The notes: generated from the sequence alone by a model not told the origin. A stretch of 64,000 bases of DNA from Chthoniobacteraceae bacterium (GCA_947476045.1 CANJNZ010000014.1:1-64000); one strand, 5' to 3'. Positions 19,001-27,205 are shown, counted from the first letter of the stretch. Translations and numbers: made by a program.

Positions 19001-19175
19001 CGCGCTGCTCTTCTGCGATCTCGCGGAAAATGAGACGAAGACGTTCGAGTATTCCATCCGTCCGACGTGCGCCGGGTCATTCACCGTGCCGCCTGCCTAC
19101 GCGGAAAGTATGTATGACCGCGCCGTGCGCAGCCGTGGCTTCGCGGCGAAATTCACCGTGCTTCCACGCGAATGA
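13014..19175 (+). CDS. bacterial alpha-2-macroglobulin family protein (YfhM-like)
   Basis: A 2053-aa envelope protein of the bacterial alpha-2-macroglobulin family, thought to trap proteases in the periplasm and protect cells with damaged walls. An N-terminal membrane anchor lies at ~48-63 (TALVLVLIATTAYGSV), where E. coli YfhM has a lipobox. A series of macroglobulin domains follows, with SRFDVGG and FTERGIYRPGD (~770-790) marking the usual MG core. YPHGCSEQITS places the thioester Cys at 1573 and Gln three residues later. TRQQKNGGFGYW (~1620) is in the alpha-helical thioester domain, and a receptor-binding-like domain ends the protein. Two highly charged inserts (~615-660 and ~860-880) are unusual. 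The gene overlaps pbpC by ATGA, so translation is coupled. Confidence 0.93.
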   Translation: MSQPSFLRPLAFLTRFTRRALSSIFGSAHIAWSPPPWLHVLARNWRRTALVLVLIATTAYGSVRSWKSHTAHKRTVTAAKTICAPSEKTAPQLTVQAAPVKAVPTATPTQPSDPDVRDTTKRAKRTLEAWVQWAQPSWNEQTQKVSGFPLAIHFSGAAAPVGLVGKPALAGTVTVSPEVPGVWKWTSSETLTFEPQGGWMPPRAYDFKLGADTFAPDCTISWRNRDWNDWRTPRLTASFGEKSFYVDPTTPALQQTVATVTFSQPVSREEIVHHLAVVNMSETPLFAPGGKPQVIADEKNPLRFFLRSPLIKPGEKEDLIRFQIAPGLRAMSGGDPTSEEIVTKITSPSRYSAFFFKEARAQLVTDKEGESRQFIFLESSTAASGTTNAKAALAWQLPPPMKNKEGEEEPWTPDNVTPDVLAKSKRVQLEFVPGENAPPTASVFGFRLAPQSPARLCVRIPKETPAPGGFVTREDFTAIVDVPMFPREARVLGHGGILALNGERKLSIKSRGYENLRFTLARVPAGQINHLVSQTEGRFEAPEFQGAFDWSDIAHFHHSVQPIAKKNEHEANYSAFDFGPALAQADPANEDAQRGLFYLSVEGVRRRTSDDAKPTDKDPDSEWIAMANTKTHERQNNSHRRYHGEEDEEETVNRGDSSESRFVLITDLGLIVKRNADGTRDVFVQSFKERAPIAGVKLTALAKNGDTLGEAETDALGRAALPALDGLKREKKPVAIVARKGSDLAFIPWAREDRQVELSRFDVGGVPASQTNALDAFLFTERGIYRPGDPIQLAAIVRQRDWAGTLGGLPVEVVVTNAKEEEAGRYPAKLPPDGFLTITLPTTETSPTGVWRIELRRPEDGKKKKRTEEDDEDATDTHHLGHTLVRVEEFQPDRLKLTAKLEPSADAAWLSPENLNANAEVQTLFGIAAADRRMTAKLRIAPGSPCFEQWPGWTFGLPKHERFDPREVELGETKTDENGRAKFSLPLEAYSAPLLRVSVDLEAFEADGGRGVRGALGTLVSRQAFLIGYKSDGDLDFVPRDVVRTFQITAIGPDAKPVAAPGLKRVLIETRHASVLTKQDNGTLAYISREQDKEIETVDGSLPASVVKIPLPVKNAGRFRYEWRDASGVVLSTIAFNVVGPGDQTRSLERDTELELTLPDKVWKPGEQLEVSLRAPYAGAGLITIEREKVLAVQWFKSDTASSVQHITVPEGIEGGAYVNVAFVRALDSAEIFTSPLSTGVAPFKVAHDRRQLAVTLDVPERVRPGERVSIGFSTPRPARVIIWAVDEGIHRVTSYKAPQPLVSLIRKPSLEVGTWQLLDLLLPEFSLLKNAKAFGGDGDEPPELKLGLNPFKRRRAAPVVFWSGIVESGPERREVFYEVPDYFAGRLNIMAAAVAPDAIGVAEKQTIVKGPFVLTPNAPFFATPGDEFTASLTVANQLEGAAMTDQITIAAETIGGLEIIEKPQTPITVAVGKEVTVRFRVRAKYALGNAELKFSATSGNERVEQRATMSVRPASPRVALVQSGWFRKDSHDVPMQHDFYAEFAKREAVVSTTPLGLARGLASYLREYPHGCSEQITSRAFPWLVLRDDADFGLEKAEAEKTIRDTIAMLRTRQQKNGGFGYWSYAGDDEGFDYVSVYVTFFLTEAKASGFAVPAPMLDAALRRLRLMADAKLPEPEGHDWWRYSYTRSCANTQAAAIYLLTRNEEVTTNYALKMRDSLDAKVPKELWQRDPSAAWLAATWRLLKKDDEAKKLIALHRSARAAEQSLHENRWWWDYYYETRLTREAMTFTVLCRHFPEIAGNFGYDELRPITESLERGDFHTLSAAWTVMALKSYAGLAKASGVQAGISEVTGADAKILAGPRAGMTTAKLASGGGVARFFLTRPDNSPRIGAWYQAVETGFDRALPAKAEARDIEVFRQILDEHGNAAEMAKVGETLRIRVRVRNISKTAQPHLAVTELLPGAFDFAPAGEDRALRPGLGTLPGTEYVDVREDRALLFCDLAENETKTFEYSIRPTCAGSFTVPPAYAESMYDRAVRSRGFAAKFTVLPRE

Positions 19176-21367
19176 AGAAACTCCGCCGCTGGCTGAAACG
19201 CATCGCGGGCTGCCTCGCACTGCTCACCGCCGTGCTGTGGATCGTGTGGCTGCTGCTGCCGAAACCGGAGTTGCTGCCGCCGGGTGCGGAGTTTTCACAC
19301 GTGATGCTCGACCGCGATGGGCGTGTGCTTTTCATCACGCTCACCAGCGATGGAAAATACCGGCTGCCCGCGAAGCTCGATGAGCTTTCTCCTGAGTTGC
19401 TCACAGCAACTTTGGAAATGGAGGACCGGCGTTTCTTTTCGCACCACGGTGCGGATCCGCGCTCGCTTGCGCGCGCGACGTGGGGCGTGGTTTCGGGCAA
19501 ACGCCTCGGCGGTGGATCCACGCTGACGATGCAGTTTGCGCGGCTGCGCTGGGGGCTGGAGACGCGCTCGATGTGGGGAAAGCTCACGCAGCTTTTCCGC
19601 GCAGTGCAAATCGAGCGGCACTACGGCAAACAGGAAATTGCGGAGGCATATTTTACGTTCGCGCCCTACGGCGGGAATGTGGAGGGCGCTACCGCTGCGA
19701 GTCTGCTGTGGTGCGGCAAGGCCGCGAAGGAACTCTCGCTGCGCGAGGCGGCGGCGCTGAGCGTGCTGCCGCAGAGCCCGACGAAGCGTCGCCCACGCGT
19801 AGGTGAAAATCCCTCGCTCGCGGCGGCGCAGGGGCGGCTGATGGCGCGGTTGCGCGCGGCGCGCGGTGAGGAGTCCAGCGCGCTGGATGCGGAATTTTCT
19901 CTGCACCCGGCGCAGGTTCCGCGATTCGCCCCGCACTATGCGCGGCGGGTGATTGCGCAGGGCGATGTTTTGCAAACCGCTCATCGCACAACGCTCGATC
20001 TCCGCCAGCAACAGACGGTCGAGCGCAGCATCACGGACTTCATTTCGCGCTGGCACGCCGAGGGGCTTCGCAACGCGGCGGCGATTCTCGTTCACGCGCC
20101 AACGCGCGAGGTGCGCGCCTACGTGGGGTCGGCGGGTTTTTTGAATGACGCAATCCAGGGACAGGTGGATGGAGTGATTGCACGTCGCTCGCCGGGATCG
20201 GCGCTGAAGCCGTTCATCTATGGGCTGGCGTTTGATGCGGGGCTGATTCAGCCGCGCACGCTGCTCGACGATGCGCCAAGACGTTTCGCGGGCTACAATC
20301 CGGAAAATTCCGACCATGGTTTCCTCGGCCCCATCCCGGCTGCCGAGGCGTTGCGCAGGAGCAGGAATGTTCCGGCGGTGGAATTGCTCGCGCGCCTGCC
20401 GGGCGGGGGACTGGATAGCTTTTTGCGCGACGCAGGCGTGCAACTCGCGAAGCCACGCGGTGAATACGGACTGTCACTCGCGCTCGGCGGTGCGGAGGTT
20501 TCGCTGGAGGAAGTGGCGATGCTTTATGCGGGGCTGGCGGATGGGCAAGCGGGGACGCCTGCCCGACCACGACAGGCGGGACGCCTGTCCTACTCTGCTT
20601 GCTGGCTCACACTGGATGCGTTGCGCGGGAACGAGGGGCCGTCGGGGCTGGCTTGGAAGACGGGGACTTCGCACGGCTTCCGCGATGCGTGGGCGTGCGG
20701 GGTGATGGGCGATTGGGTGCTTTGCGTGTGGGTGGGAAATTTCGACGGCAAACCGATGCCGGGGCTTTTCGCGCGCGATACTGCGGCACCTCTGCTTTTT
20801 CAAACCGTCACACGACTCGGACTGCGTGCAAAACCAACTCCGCGCCCGTCGGAAATTGTGGATGTGAAGCTGTGCGTAATCACCGGCGAACTTGCCGGGC
20901 CGCACTGCGCGCATTGCACGACAGGTAAATTTATCGCGGGCGTGTCGCCCATCGCGACTTGCACCGTGCATCGCGAAGTCACTCTCGCGAATGGCAGCCA
21001 CGCCGTGCGTGAATTTTGGCCCGCGCACCGGCTGGAGCAATTTCGCCGTGCAGGGCTTCCGCGCTACGCCGCGCGAGACGACACGGGCGTGGCATCAGGC
21101 CCTGCCCCGCGCATCGTTTCGCCGCAACACGCAATCACCTACGTGCTGCGTCCGGGTGCAGGTGCGAAAAATTCCATCGCGCTCGAAGCTGAGACGGCAC
21201 CCGGTGTGAAACGTCTGCACTGGTTCGCCGGTTCGCGCTACCTCGGTTCAGGCACACCACAGCAACCGCTCATGTGGCAGCCGGAAGTTGGTCATTGGAC
21301 GATTCAGGCGCTGGATGACGCAGGACGTTCTGCGTCCATTTCGCTCACTGTGGCGGCGCTGCCGTGA
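19172..21367 (+). CDS. pbpC: penicillin-binding protein 1C (bifunctional glycosyltransferase/transpeptidase)
   Basis: A 731-aa inner-membrane enzyme of peptidoglycan synthesis. It has one membrane helix at ~13-28, then a GT51 glycosyltransferase domain with catalytic Glu in MEDRRFF (E84) and GGSTLTMQ. The transpeptidase domain has S343-A-L-K346, S397-R-N and K496-TGTS, all intact. The C-terminal ~150 residues match the BiPBP_C region typical of PBP1C, with paired cysteines around 575-590. The start overlaps the A2M stop (ATGA), the same order as yfhM-pbpC in E. coli, and the pair is thought to act in wall repair and defence. A palindromic repeat is embedded in frame at about residues 460-474, between SRN and KTG. 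Confidence 0.95.
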   Translation: MKKLRRWLKRIAGCLALLTAVLWIVWLLLPKPELLPPGAEFSHVMLDRDGRVLFITLTSDGKYRLPAKLDELSPELLTATLEMEDRRFFSHHGADPRSLARATWGVVSGKRLGGGSTLTMQFARLRWGLETRSMWGKLTQLFRAVQIERHYGKQEIAEAYFTFAPYGGNVEGATAASLLWCGKAAKELSLREAAALSVLPQSPTKRRPRVGENPSLAAAQGRLMARLRAARGEESSALDAEFSLHPAQVPRFAPHYARRVIAQGDVLQTAHRTTLDLRQQQTVERSITDFISRWHAEGLRNAAAILVHAPTREVRAYVGSAGFLNDAIQGQVDGVIARRSPGSALKPFIYGLAFDAGLIQPRTLLDDAPRRFAGYNPENSDHGFLGPIPAAEALRRSRNVPAVELLARLPGGGLDSFLRDAGVQLAKPRGEYGLSLALGGAEVSLEEVAMLYAGLADGQAGTPARPRQAGRLSYSACWLTLDALRGNEGPSGLAWKTGTSHGFRDAWACGVMGDWVLCVWVGNFDGKPMPGLFARDTAAPLLFQTVTRLGLRAKPTPRPSEIVDVKLCVITGELAGPHCAHCTTGKFIAGVSPIATCTVHREVTLANGSHAVREFWPAHRLEQFRRAGLPRYAARDDTGVASGPAPRIVSPQHAITYVLRPGAGAKNSIALEAETAPGVKRLHWFAGSRYLGSGTPQQPLMWQPEVGHWTIQALDDAGRSASISLTVAALP
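20551..20595. repeat. palindromic GC-rich element embedded in pbpC
   Basis: GGGACGCCTG occurs twice, at 20552-20561 and 20578-20587. GACAGGC (20571-20577) and GCCTGTC (20583-20589) form a perfect 7-bp inverted repeat with a 5-base loop. The element translates in frame to Pro/Arg/Gly-rich residues (ARPRQAGRLSYS) that do not look like PBP sequence. It resembles small dispersed palindromic elements; a second copy was not noticed in this window. Confidence 0.5.
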
Positions 21368-21431
21368 TGGACGTGCAAAAATTCGCAAGTGGACTTTGCG
21401 CGCAACTTCCTCAATACGGATTTGCTTCGTG

Positions 21432-22736
21432 ATGGCCCTGCTCCTCTACCGCTTGCTTTACCCGCTGGCTTTTCTGCTTGCCGCGCCATTTTATGTGGCC
21501 CGACTTCGCCGGCGCGAGCGCGGGCGTAGTTCCCAAGCAAAGCCGGACGGCTACCACCTCGGTATCGCGCAACGCTTTGGACGCTATGATCCAGAATTGC
21601 GCGCCCGGCTCGCGGACGGATCCGCGCCCATATGGCTGTGCTCGATCAGCGTTGGCGAAACGATTGTCGCGCTAAAGCTCGCGCGTGCGTTTCGGCAGCA
21701 GAATCCTGCGGCGCGGATCGTCATCAGTGTCACGACAAGCACAGGCTACGAATTGCTGCTGCGCGAGAAAACCGACTGGCTCATCCCAATCTACAACCCG
21801 CTCGATTTTCGCTTCGCAGCCCGCGCGGCATTGAATGCTGTTCGACCAAAATCGCTCGTTCTTATCGAGGGCGGAATCTGGCCCAATCTTCTCTCACTCG
21901 CCCGCGCCCAAGGAGTTCGCACCGTGCTCGCGAGCGCGCGGCTTTCCCCGCGCAGCGAACGACGCTGGCAGAAATTCCGATGGCTCGCCGGGCCAGTGTG
22001 GCGGCTCTTTGATCTCGTCTGCATTCCCACGGACGAGGATGCGGTGCGCTTCACAAATATCGGAGTGCCGGTGGATCGCTTGAAGCAGACCGGCAACATC
22101 AAATTCGACAACGCAGGCGGCGATGCTCCTTCGCGCGAGGTGGAATTTCGCACACTCATCGAGCCGCTGGGTTTCCGTGGTGAAATCATCGTCGCCGGCA
22201 GCACGTGGGCTCCGGAGGAAAAGGCGCTCGCCGCTGTGCTTGGGGAGTTGCGCAGTGAGTGGCCCGATTTGCGTCTCATCATCGTCCCGCGCCATGTGGA
22301 GCGTGCGGATGAAATCGCCCGCTCGCTCGCACCGCTCCGTGTCGCACGCCGCAGCCAGCCATTCACAGGCGAGGCCGACGTGCTGCTCGTGGATACCACG
22401 GGAGAACTGCGCGACTGGTATCGTCTCGCGACGGTCGTCTTTGTCGGCAAGAGCCTCCCCGGCATCGCTGAGGTTGGCGGGCAAAATGTCGGCGAGCCAG
22501 CCGCGCTAGGCCTGCCAGTGGTCTTCGGCCCGCACATGGAAAACTTCCGCGACCTCACCGCGCAACTCCTCGCAAGCAATGCAGCCATTCAGGTGAGCGA
22601 AACGAAGTCACTGGTCACTGCCGTGCACACCCTGCTTTCGGATCCCAATGAGCGCACAGTGATGGGGGCGCGTGCGAAAGAAACACTAACCCCCCACCAG
22701 GGAGCAACAGCCCGCACGGCTGCGCTGTTAGGCTAG
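21432..22736 (+). CDS. waaA: 3-deoxy-D-manno-octulosonic acid (Kdo) transferase
   Basis: A 434-aa glycosyltransferase (GT30) that transfers Kdo from CMP-Kdo to lipid A precursors at the inner membrane. An N-terminal hydrophobic anchor (ALLLYRLLYPLAFLLAAPFY) precedes the first Rossmann domain, which has WLCSISVGE (catalytic Glu, ~75) and IVISVTTSTGYE. The second domain has IVAGSTW (~250), LIIVPRHVER, KSLPGIAEVGGQNVGEP (~335-352) and GLPVVFGPHMENF, all signatures of KdtA. The ATG at 21432 is favoured because upstream in-frame codons lie within the pbpC end region. Its stop codon overlaps the convergent lptD stop by four bases. Its presence shows that the cell makes LPS. Confidence 0.95.
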   Translation: MALLLYRLLYPLAFLLAAPFYVARLRRRERGRSSQAKPDGYHLGIAQRFGRYDPELRARLADGSAPIWLCSISVGETIVALKLARAFRQQNPAARIVISVTTSTGYELLLREKTDWLIPIYNPLDFRFAARAALNAVRPKSLVLIEGGIWPNLLSLARAQGVRTVLASARLSPRSERRWQKFRWLAGPVWRLFDLVCIPTDEDAVRFTNIGVPVDRLKQTGNIKFDNAGGDAPSREVEFRTLIEPLGFRGEIIVAGSTWAPEEKALAAVLGELRSEWPDLRLIIVPRHVERADEIARSLAPLRVARRSQPFTGEADVLLVDTTGELRDWYRLATVVFVGKSLPGIAEVGGQNVGEPAALGLPVVFGPHMENFRDLTAQLLASNAAIQVSETKSLVTAVHTLLSDPNERTVMGARAKETLTPHQGATARTAALLG

Positions 22737-25033
22737 CGATTCTTGCTGCTGCCGCTGCCTGTGCTGCTCGGGTCTATGCTGATGGGCAGCTTCACATCCG
22801 GAAGATCCTTCAGGGTGAAAGTCAGGACGACTCCATAGTCGTTTACATTTTTTCCTCCCGCACTGTTGTTGCGGGCGAGAACACCAAGACTGGCAACCCA
22901 GCTGGACAGGTCGCGATGGAGTTCATAACGCTGGTTTTCAAGCACCCCGTCGTTCAGTTCATAGGTCTCCCGGAAGCTGAATCCCCAGTTGTCGTTCAGG
23001 CGAAAATACGCGCCGAAATCCATCAACGAACTGTCCCGGAAGAGCACGTTGCCTTGTAAGTAGCGATGGCCAATGTTGACCTGCACTTTGTCGTTCACAA
23101 AAAAATTCGCGCGTGAATTCACCTCCGTAAAACCCTGATCCAATATGGGGAACTGGCTGTCCAAAGTGAAGGATACCCACGTAACTGGAGACCAGCGGAG
23201 GCGGTTCACAATGTTGCTGAAGGTGCCAAGGTCGGGCTCCAACCCGAAGTCCGGTCGATCAAAACGAACGTCGAAGAACGTATCCATTTCGAACCAGTTA
23301 ATGGTGGCATTGTCGCGCCGCGTCTGAAGGCGATTGCGCATTCCGAGGCGGAGGATGTTCCAGTCCTGGATCGAATCAATCGCGCTGAACGCCGGAAAAC
23401 CAATCGGTGACGGCTGAGTCGAACGCTGGATGCGATCGAACTGCAAAATATCCCTCCCGTCCTCGCCCGCGCGCACAAAGCTCAAATCCAAATAAGGCTG
23501 CACGACATGACGAAGACCATCGAGTCCCAGCGTGCGATTCTGCACCTGCTCAAATGCCTTGGACGCTTTGAAGGACATTTCGACGCCGGCATTCGCTGCC
23601 GGACGAAAAACCGATCCTTCTTTCACAAGACGTTCCGTGACGCGCTTGATGATGCGCGTTGTGCCGTCTGCGAGCCTGAGGGTGACATCATCTTCAAAAG
23701 GAGTGATGACCCCGCTTTCAGAATACCAGGTGCCTCGAACACCCAGACGCGGCACCACGCTCAGCCAGCCGCCAAATGTGTGGGGCATCAGAAATTGATG
23801 GAACGTATCAAAACGCGTGGCGTTGTAGTCCTCATAGATTGAACCATCAGCATAGTTCCGATTGTAATGCCCGATGCTCGTCTCGCCTTCGTAAAACACC
23901 TTTGATCCGAAGAGCGGCTGACGGGTGATATCCAGCGACAGTTCAGGCAACCGCTCGGTGCCATCGAAGAAACTGTTCAGTTGGTTGCGGACCAAAAATG
24001 TCATCTCGTAGTCATCACCGAGCTTTGTCAGGGAGAGAGCGTTGTCCGGATTTGGATTTTCTCGAAAGTCGCCTTCGTAAAAATCCTGCAAAAGGCGCGC
24101 ATCACTCAGCTTGTTGATATCCACCGTCGCATAAATGTCCTCGGTGAAATATTGTCGTGCCTGAAAGCTCACGCGGTAGCGGCCGGAATCAACAGACTCA
24201 CGCGCAAGAGCTGTGCGGTTTTCGCCGGGCGTCGCATCATCCAAAACGTAGCTCTTGAAACGGCCCCAGTTCTGTTTCTTTTCACCATCTTCCCACTCTG
24301 TCTCGAAGCCTAGCGCTACACCGCGCGTGCTGCGCATATCCAGGCGGATCGTGCCGCCCATGGTATCCGAAATGGGGAATGTGTAATTAGTAAGTGCGTA
24401 GGCTCCCCACAATGAGCTGTATCCGGGCGTGATCGTGAATGCATTCGCCTTGTTCAGCGACTGGTAGAGATAGGGAAACCAAAACACTGGCGTGTTGCCT
24501 ATGTAGAGTTTCATGTCCTGAAAAACGACGTGGTCCTTTGGATAAATGCGTGCGCGTCTCGCCCGCACCGACCAGTCGGGATTCGCCGAATCACTAGTCG
24601 TAAAAATTCCCTCTTTCACCAAATAACCCGTCCCGCCGGGGATGTTTTGGAAACTCGTGCCGGAAAATTTGAACGGTTGCGACTCTCCGCGCGATGATGC
24701 GGCAATGATGTCCTTCGTTTCTAGATTATAGACCGCCCGCTCCGCAGTCACGAGCTGGCCCTCTCGGTAAATACGCACGTTTCCAGTCACGACCACATCG
24801 CGCGAGTTCGGGTCGTATTGCGCCTCGTCGCAGTAGATCGTCGTCGCGCCGTAGGTGATTTGGACATTTCCGGACGCCGTCGAGAGTTGCCCGGAGGCAC
24901 CCATGCGCTCGGCGGCGATATCAATCGGGATATCCGAGAATTTTCCGAAAAGGTCATCCTCCCCCGCTGGTTGCTGCGCGAACGCGGCACCGACGAGGCC
25001 GAAAATAGCGAGGGCGAGGGCGGTATATTTCAT
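22733..25033 (-). CDS. lptD: LptD-like LPS assembly outer-membrane protein
   Basis: A 766-aa protein with a signal peptide (KYTALALAIFGLVGAAFAQ); the ATG at 25033 is chosen over a TTG six bases upstream. Residues ~35-140 form an OstA/LptA-like beta-jellyroll (SGNVQITYG, EAQYDPNSRDVVVTGNVRI, AERAVYNLETKDI). The remainder is a large beta-barrel rich in alternating aromatic strands such as VFWFPYLYQSL, GYSSLWGAYALTNYTF and FGAYFRLNDNWGFSFRETY. It would place LPS in the outer leaflet. The C-terminal Ser/Gly tail is unusual. It is convergent with the Kdo transferase gene and divergent from cdsA. No LptE gene is seen nearby. Confidence 0.88.
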   Translation of the reverse strand: MKYTALALAIFGLVGAAFAQQPAGEDDLFGKFSDIPIDIAAERMGASGQLSTASGNVQITYGATTIYCDEAQYDPNSRDVVVTGNVRIYREGQLVTAERAVYNLETKDIIAASSRGESQPFKFSGTSFQNIPGGTGYLVKEGIFTTSDSANPDWSVRARRARIYPKDHVVFQDMKLYIGNTPVFWFPYLYQSLNKANAFTITPGYSSLWGAYALTNYTFPISDTMGGTIRLDMRSTRGVALGFETEWEDGEKKQNWGRFKSYVLDDATPGENRTALARESVDSGRYRVSFQARQYFTEDIYATVDINKLSDARLLQDFYEGDFRENPNPDNALSLTKLGDDYEMTFLVRNQLNSFFDGTERLPELSLDITRQPLFGSKVFYEGETSIGHYNRNYADGSIYEDYNATRFDTFHQFLMPHTFGGWLSVVPRLGVRGTWYSESGVITPFEDDVTLRLADGTTRIIKRVTERLVKEGSVFRPAANAGVEMSFKASKAFEQVQNRTLGLDGLRHVVQPYLDLSFVRAGEDGRDILQFDRIQRSTQPSPIGFPAFSAIDSIQDWNILRLGMRNRLQTRRDNATINWFEMDTFFDVRFDRPDFGLEPDLGTFSNIVNRLRWSPVTWVSFTLDSQFPILDQGFTEVNSRANFFVNDKVQVNIGHRYLQGNVLFRDSSLMDFGAYFRLNDNWGFSFRETYELNDGVLENQRYELHRDLSSWVASLGVLARNNSAGGKNVNDYGVVLTFTLKDLPDVKLPISIDPSSTGSGSSKNR

Positions 25034-25142
25034 GAACAAGGCGCGGAGGCTAGCCGTGACTCAATGCGCAAGGCAATCGAGAATACGCACCCTGTCTCCA
25101 CGCTCGACACCTGACGTGCTCACAGCCACGTTCCGCGACCCG

Positions 25143-26021
25143 ATGACCGACGCACAACGCACTTTCATTCGCCGTTTCAGCAGCACAGCCGTGCTGTGGA
25201 CTGCGTTGCTTTGGACAATTTTTACCGGCTGGGAGCCCGGCTTTGTCCTGCTCATCGCAGGGCTGGGGCTGGTCGGACTTTGGGAATATTACTGCATGCT
25301 CGATGCGGGAAAACGTCCGTCTTTCAAAATGTTCGGCATGTTTTGCGGGGCGCTCATGCTCGGCGGCTCATTCTACTGGCTCGCGTGGGCGAAGCAAAAA
25401 CCCGAGGGGCTCTACGATTTTGAAGTCGGCACATTGCTGCTTTTCCTCCTCGTCGTTTTCGGGCGGCAGATGTTTCTCAAGCGCCCCGATCTCGTCCCGC
25501 TGGAGACGATGGCCTTCACACTGTTCGGGCTTTTCTATGTGCCGTGGCCATTCAGCTACGTCGCCAAAATCGTCTATCTCACCCCGGCGGTGGACGGCCA
25601 TGTCACCGGCCATTGGTATGTGCTCTTCCTCGTGCTCGTCACGAAATTCAGCGACATGGGCGCGTATCTCACCGGATCGCTTATCGGCAAACACCAGCTC
25701 GTCCCTCACATTTCGCCGAAGAAAACGTGGGAGGGTTTCTTTGGTGCACTCGCATTCAGCGTCGGCGGCGGCTGTGGACTTGTCGCGCTGATGCCACAAA
25801 AACTCGCGCTCATCGGCTACGCCAACGCCATCGTGCTGGGCCTCGTGCTCGGGCTTGCGGCTGTCATCGGCGATCTAGCCGAATCGCTCATCAAACGAAG
25901 CTGCGCCGTGAAAGACAGCGGACGCTTCCTCCCCGGAATCGGCGGCGCGCTCGACCTCATTGATAGCATCCTTTTCACAGCCCCCATGATGTATTTCTAC
26001 ATGCGTTTCATAGTGAGATGA
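25143..26021 (+). CDS. cdsA: phosphatidate cytidylyltransferase
   Basis: A 292-aa polytopic inner-membrane enzyme making CDP-diacylglycerol from phosphatidate and CTP, the branch point of phospholipid synthesis. About eight hydrophobic segments are visible. The family signature appears as KRSCAVKDSGRFLPGIGGA near residues 248-266, followed by LDLIDSILFTAP. DMGAYLTGSLIGKHQL and SPKKTWEGFFGA are further conserved blocks (~172-205). The start is taken as the ATG at 25143. The stop overlaps dxr by ATGA, so it is the first gene of a cdsA-dxr-rseP-ispG cluster. Confidence 0.94.
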   Translation: MTDAQRTFIRRFSSTAVLWTALLWTIFTGWEPGFVLLIAGLGLVGLWEYYCMLDAGKRPSFKMFGMFCGALMLGGSFYWLAWAKQKPEGLYDFEVGTLLLFLLVVFGRQMFLKRPDLVPLETMAFTLFGLFYVPWPFSYVAKIVYLTPAVDGHVTGHWYVLFLVLVTKFSDMGAYLTGSLIGKHQLVPHISPKKTWEGFFGALAFSVGGGCGLVALMPQKLALIGYANAIVLGLVLGLAAVIGDLAESLIKRSCAVKDSGRFLPGIGGALDLIDSILFTAPMMYFYMRFIVR

Positions 26022-27193
26022 GCAAACGCCGCGTCGTCATCCTCGGAAGCACGGGCAGCATTGGTGAAAGCGCGCTTAAAGTTGCGCGCGACATCCCCGA
26101 GCGAATGGAAATCGTCGGCCTTGCAGCCGGAAAAAACGCCGCCCGCCTCGCCGAGCAAGTGCGCGAATTTTCCCCAAAGGCCGCCGCGCTCGGAGATTCT
26201 TCGTCAGCAGAAATTCCTCATCCGTCATTCACCTGCCCTCTCCATTTTGGCGAAGCCGGTCTCATCGAACTCGCCACGCTCCCCGAAGCCGATCTCGTCC
26301 TCATCTCAATCGTCGGAACCGCCGGACTGCGCCCTGCGCTCGCAGCAATCGAGGCGGGGAAAGACATCGCCGTCGCGAGCAAAGAAATCCTCGTCATGGC
26401 TGGCGAGACCATCATGACTGCGGCCCGCAAACGCGGAGTGAAAGTGCTGCCCGTGGACAGCGAGCACAACGCCATTTTCCAATGCCTCGAAGGCCGCAGC
26501 AGCGATCAAGTGCGACGCATTATCCTCACCGCGAGCGGCGGCCCGTTTCGCCAAAAACCCGCCGCCGAATTGGCGAGCGTGACGCCCGAACAGGCGCTGA
26601 AACATCCCACTTGGAACATGGGCGCGAAAATCACCGTGGACTCCGCGACGCTCTTCAACAAAGGGCTGGAGATGATCGAGGCGCGCTGGCTTTTCGACGT
26701 GGAAATGGCGCGCGTGGACGTAGTCGTGCATCCGCAGAGCATCGTCCATTCGATGGTTGAGTTTGTGGACAACTCCATCCTCGCCCAACTCAGCGCGACC
26801 GACATGTGCTTTCCCATCCAATACGCCGTGACGTGGCCCGAGCGCCTGCCGAACCGCCTGCCGCCGCTTGATTTCGCCGCGCTAGGCGCACTCACCTTCG
26901 AGCCGCCGCGTTGCGCAGACTTTCCCGCTCTCGACCTCGCCCGCTGGGCTGGCGAAACCGGCGGCACACTCCCCGCCGTCCTCAACGCCGCCAACGAAAT
27001 CGCAGTCGCCGCCTTCCTCGAACGCCGCTGCTCCTTCCCCGCCATCTGGCAAACCGTCGAGCGCGTGATGAAAACACACACCCTCATCGCGCACGCCACG
27101 CTCGAAGAAATCCTCGCCGCCGACCAATGGGCACGCACCTGCGCGAGCGAACTAATGAACAAACCGTGTGAAACTCTGTCCACAACTGCGTAA
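26018..27193 (+). CDS. dxr: 1-deoxy-D-xylulose 5-phosphate reductoisomerase
   Basis: A 391-aa NADPH-dependent enzyme of the MEP isoprenoid pathway (DXP to MEP). The NADPH motif GSTGSIGESAL lies at residues 10-20. Metal and substrate ligands are in PVDSEHNAIFQ (~146-156). The lid and catalytic region TASGGPFR (~172) and MGAKITVDSATLFNKGLE (~203-220) are intact, as is the VVHPQSIVHSMVEF block. The length matches the family. Its start overlaps cdsA by ATGA and it lies 12 bases ahead of rseP. The co-location with ispG two genes later strengthens the assignment. Confidence 0.97.
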   Translation: MSKRRVVILGSTGSIGESALKVARDIPERMEIVGLAAGKNAARLAEQVREFSPKAAALGDSSSAEIPHPSFTCPLHFGEAGLIELATLPEADLVLISIVGTAGLRPALAAIEAGKDIAVASKEILVMAGETIMTAARKRGVKVLPVDSEHNAIFQCLEGRSSDQVRRIILTASGGPFRQKPAAELASVTPEQALKHPTWNMGAKITVDSATLFNKGLEMIEARWLFDVEMARVDVVVHPQSIVHSMVEFVDNSILAQLSATDMCFPIQYAVTWPERLPNRLPPLDFAALGALTFEPPRCADFPALDLARWAGETGGTLPAVLNAANEIAVAAFLERRCSFPAIWQTVERVMKTHTLIAHATLEEILAADQWARTCASELMNKPCETLSTTA

Positions 27194-27205
27194 ATAACCA
27201 TCCAT

